Of a stretch of DNA of 5,928 nt, positions 5,283 through 5,928 are shown piece after piece; position 1 is the stretch's first letter; every line of letters begins with the position of its first letter. A model generated the notes under the pieces. The model did no database searches and had not been told where the DNA came from. It was given only the letters and a program-made list of their open reading frames with translations. The position numbers were made by a program, and so were the translations under genes. Source of the DNA: Nitrososphaeraceae archaeon (lineage in GTDB: Archaea > Thermoproteota > Nitrososphaeria > Nitrososphaerales > Nitrosopumilaceae). The stretch spans positions 1-5,928 of the forward strand of contig JAICHE010000080.1 in the NCBI GenBank assembly GCA_025922755.1. Reading direction: 5' to 3'.

Positions 5283-5928
5283 TTATCCGTAAGATTCGTA
5301 TCTAATTTCGTAGCTTCCATCTTCTCTTTTGTTGTCTGATGTTACAAATCCTCGAGCTTTAGTGTTTTCAATCACTCCATCAATTGTTCCTTGATAACCA
5401 CAAATGTAGATGTAAGTATTATCAGGAGTGCATTTTTCCCCAACTAATTCGTCTAGTGGAGATAAACCATTTTTACCTTCTTTGAAGAATGATTCTACCC
5501 TTCCAACGTGTCCACTCCATGAGCGATTAAAGAATTCTTTAGGTCTACTTATAGCGGCTCTATATTTAAAATTCCATTCATCCTTTCCTCTTTTTTTACT
5601 CTCATCTTCCAAGTCTGTAAGTAACCTTCGATAACTTAATTCGTCAACATAACTTGCTCCATGCAAAACTACAACTTCTCTCTTGTCTCCTACATCATGC
5701 AAATGGTTTGCAAAAGCTATGAATGGTGCAAGACCTGTTCCTCCACCAACACACACAATGCGTCGCATATCCTTTTCTCCATTTGGTAGTTTTTCATTAA
5801 TTTGCAAGGCTGCGCCAGTAGGATACCCTAGTTTTACCTCATCCCCTTCACTAGCGTAAAAAAGCATAGTAGTAACACGACCAGGTAAAGGATTTCGTAC
5901 CCATCTTATAACAAATTCAAAGTAATCT
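5283..5928 (-). CDS. Ferredoxin/flavodoxin-NADP reductase-like FAD/NAD(P)-binding oxidoreductase, C-terminal part (cut by right edge)
   Basis: The reading frame stays open to the right edge, and 215 codons are visible counting upstream of the internal ATG at 5867, so that ATG is not the start. The fragment begins near the end of the FAD domain (FEFVIRWVRNPLPGRVTTML, then EGDEVKLGYPTGAAL). It continues with the NAD(P)-binding domain: GGGTGLAPFIAF at about 61-72 for the pyrophosphate loop, FKYRAAISRP and GHVGRVESFF as in the Fpr/FNR family, and YICGYQGTIDGV with the near C-terminal Cys-Gly that contacts nicotinamide. The product probably moves electrons between NAD(P)H and ferredoxin or flavodoxin in the cytosol. 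No 2Fe-2S Cys motif is present in the visible part. The C-terminus ends in YEIRYESYG. The substrate is not decided by the fragment; other FNR-superfamily reductases remain possible. Confidence 0.85.
   Translation of the reverse strand, partial: DYFEFVIRWVRNPLPGRVTTMLFYASEGDEVKLGYPTGAALQINEKLPNGEKDMRRIVCVGGGTGLAPFIAFANHLHDVGDKREVVVLHGASYVDELSYRRLLTDLEDESKKRGKDEWNFKYRAAISRPKEFFNRSWSGHVGRVESFFKEGKNGLSPLDELVGEKCTPDNTYIYICGYQGTIDGVIENTKARGFVTSDNKREDGSYEIRYESYG

Overview
The window looks like a chromosomal segment of an AT-rich archaeon, most likely an ammonia-oxidising thaumarchaeon (Nitrosopumilus-type Nitrososphaerota). The signs are a low GC content, TATA-like boxes about 25-28 nt upstream of start codons (leaderless mRNAs), an archaeal clamp-loader large subunit, an archaeal-type glutamyl-tRNA reductase and an archaeal-style inositol monophosphatase. 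This assignment is inferred from gene content and style, not from a database match.

Layout. Positions 1 to about 206 (- strand) hold the N-terminal part of an inositol monophosphatase / archaeal fructose-bisphosphatase family protein that runs off the left edge; no ATG, GTG or TTG precedes its conserved N-terminus. Divergent from it is a tight three-gene + strand operon: an unrecognised 371-aa soluble protein (277-1392), the replication factor C large subunit rfcL (1401-2558) and a 105-aa protein with eleven cysteines (2555-2872). The junctions are touching or overlapping with SD-like signals, so the two flanking genes may work with the clamp loader.

After an 83-91-nt gap with its own promoter comes a second + strand unit: an unrecognised protein with an acidic low-complexity start and an Ala-rich helix (2959-3669), then the glutamyl-tRNA reductase homologue hemA (3680-4936), which would feed tetrapyrrole synthesis. 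HemA keeps the fold signatures of the family, but the usual catalytic Cys position reads Ala, and the conserved His and the GE-Q motif are also changed. A separate promoter then drives a 54-aa DUF1059-like protein (5053-5217). The right end is convergent: a - strand ferredoxin/flavodoxin-NADP reductase-like flavoprotein (5283-5928), cut by the edge, faces the DUF1059 gene across a short hairpin and T-rich spacer.

No mobile element, CRISPR array, tRNA or rRNA was seen. The region reads as ordinary core genome. The points most worth a second look are the altered active site of HemA and the unknown proteins packed around rfcL and hemA.
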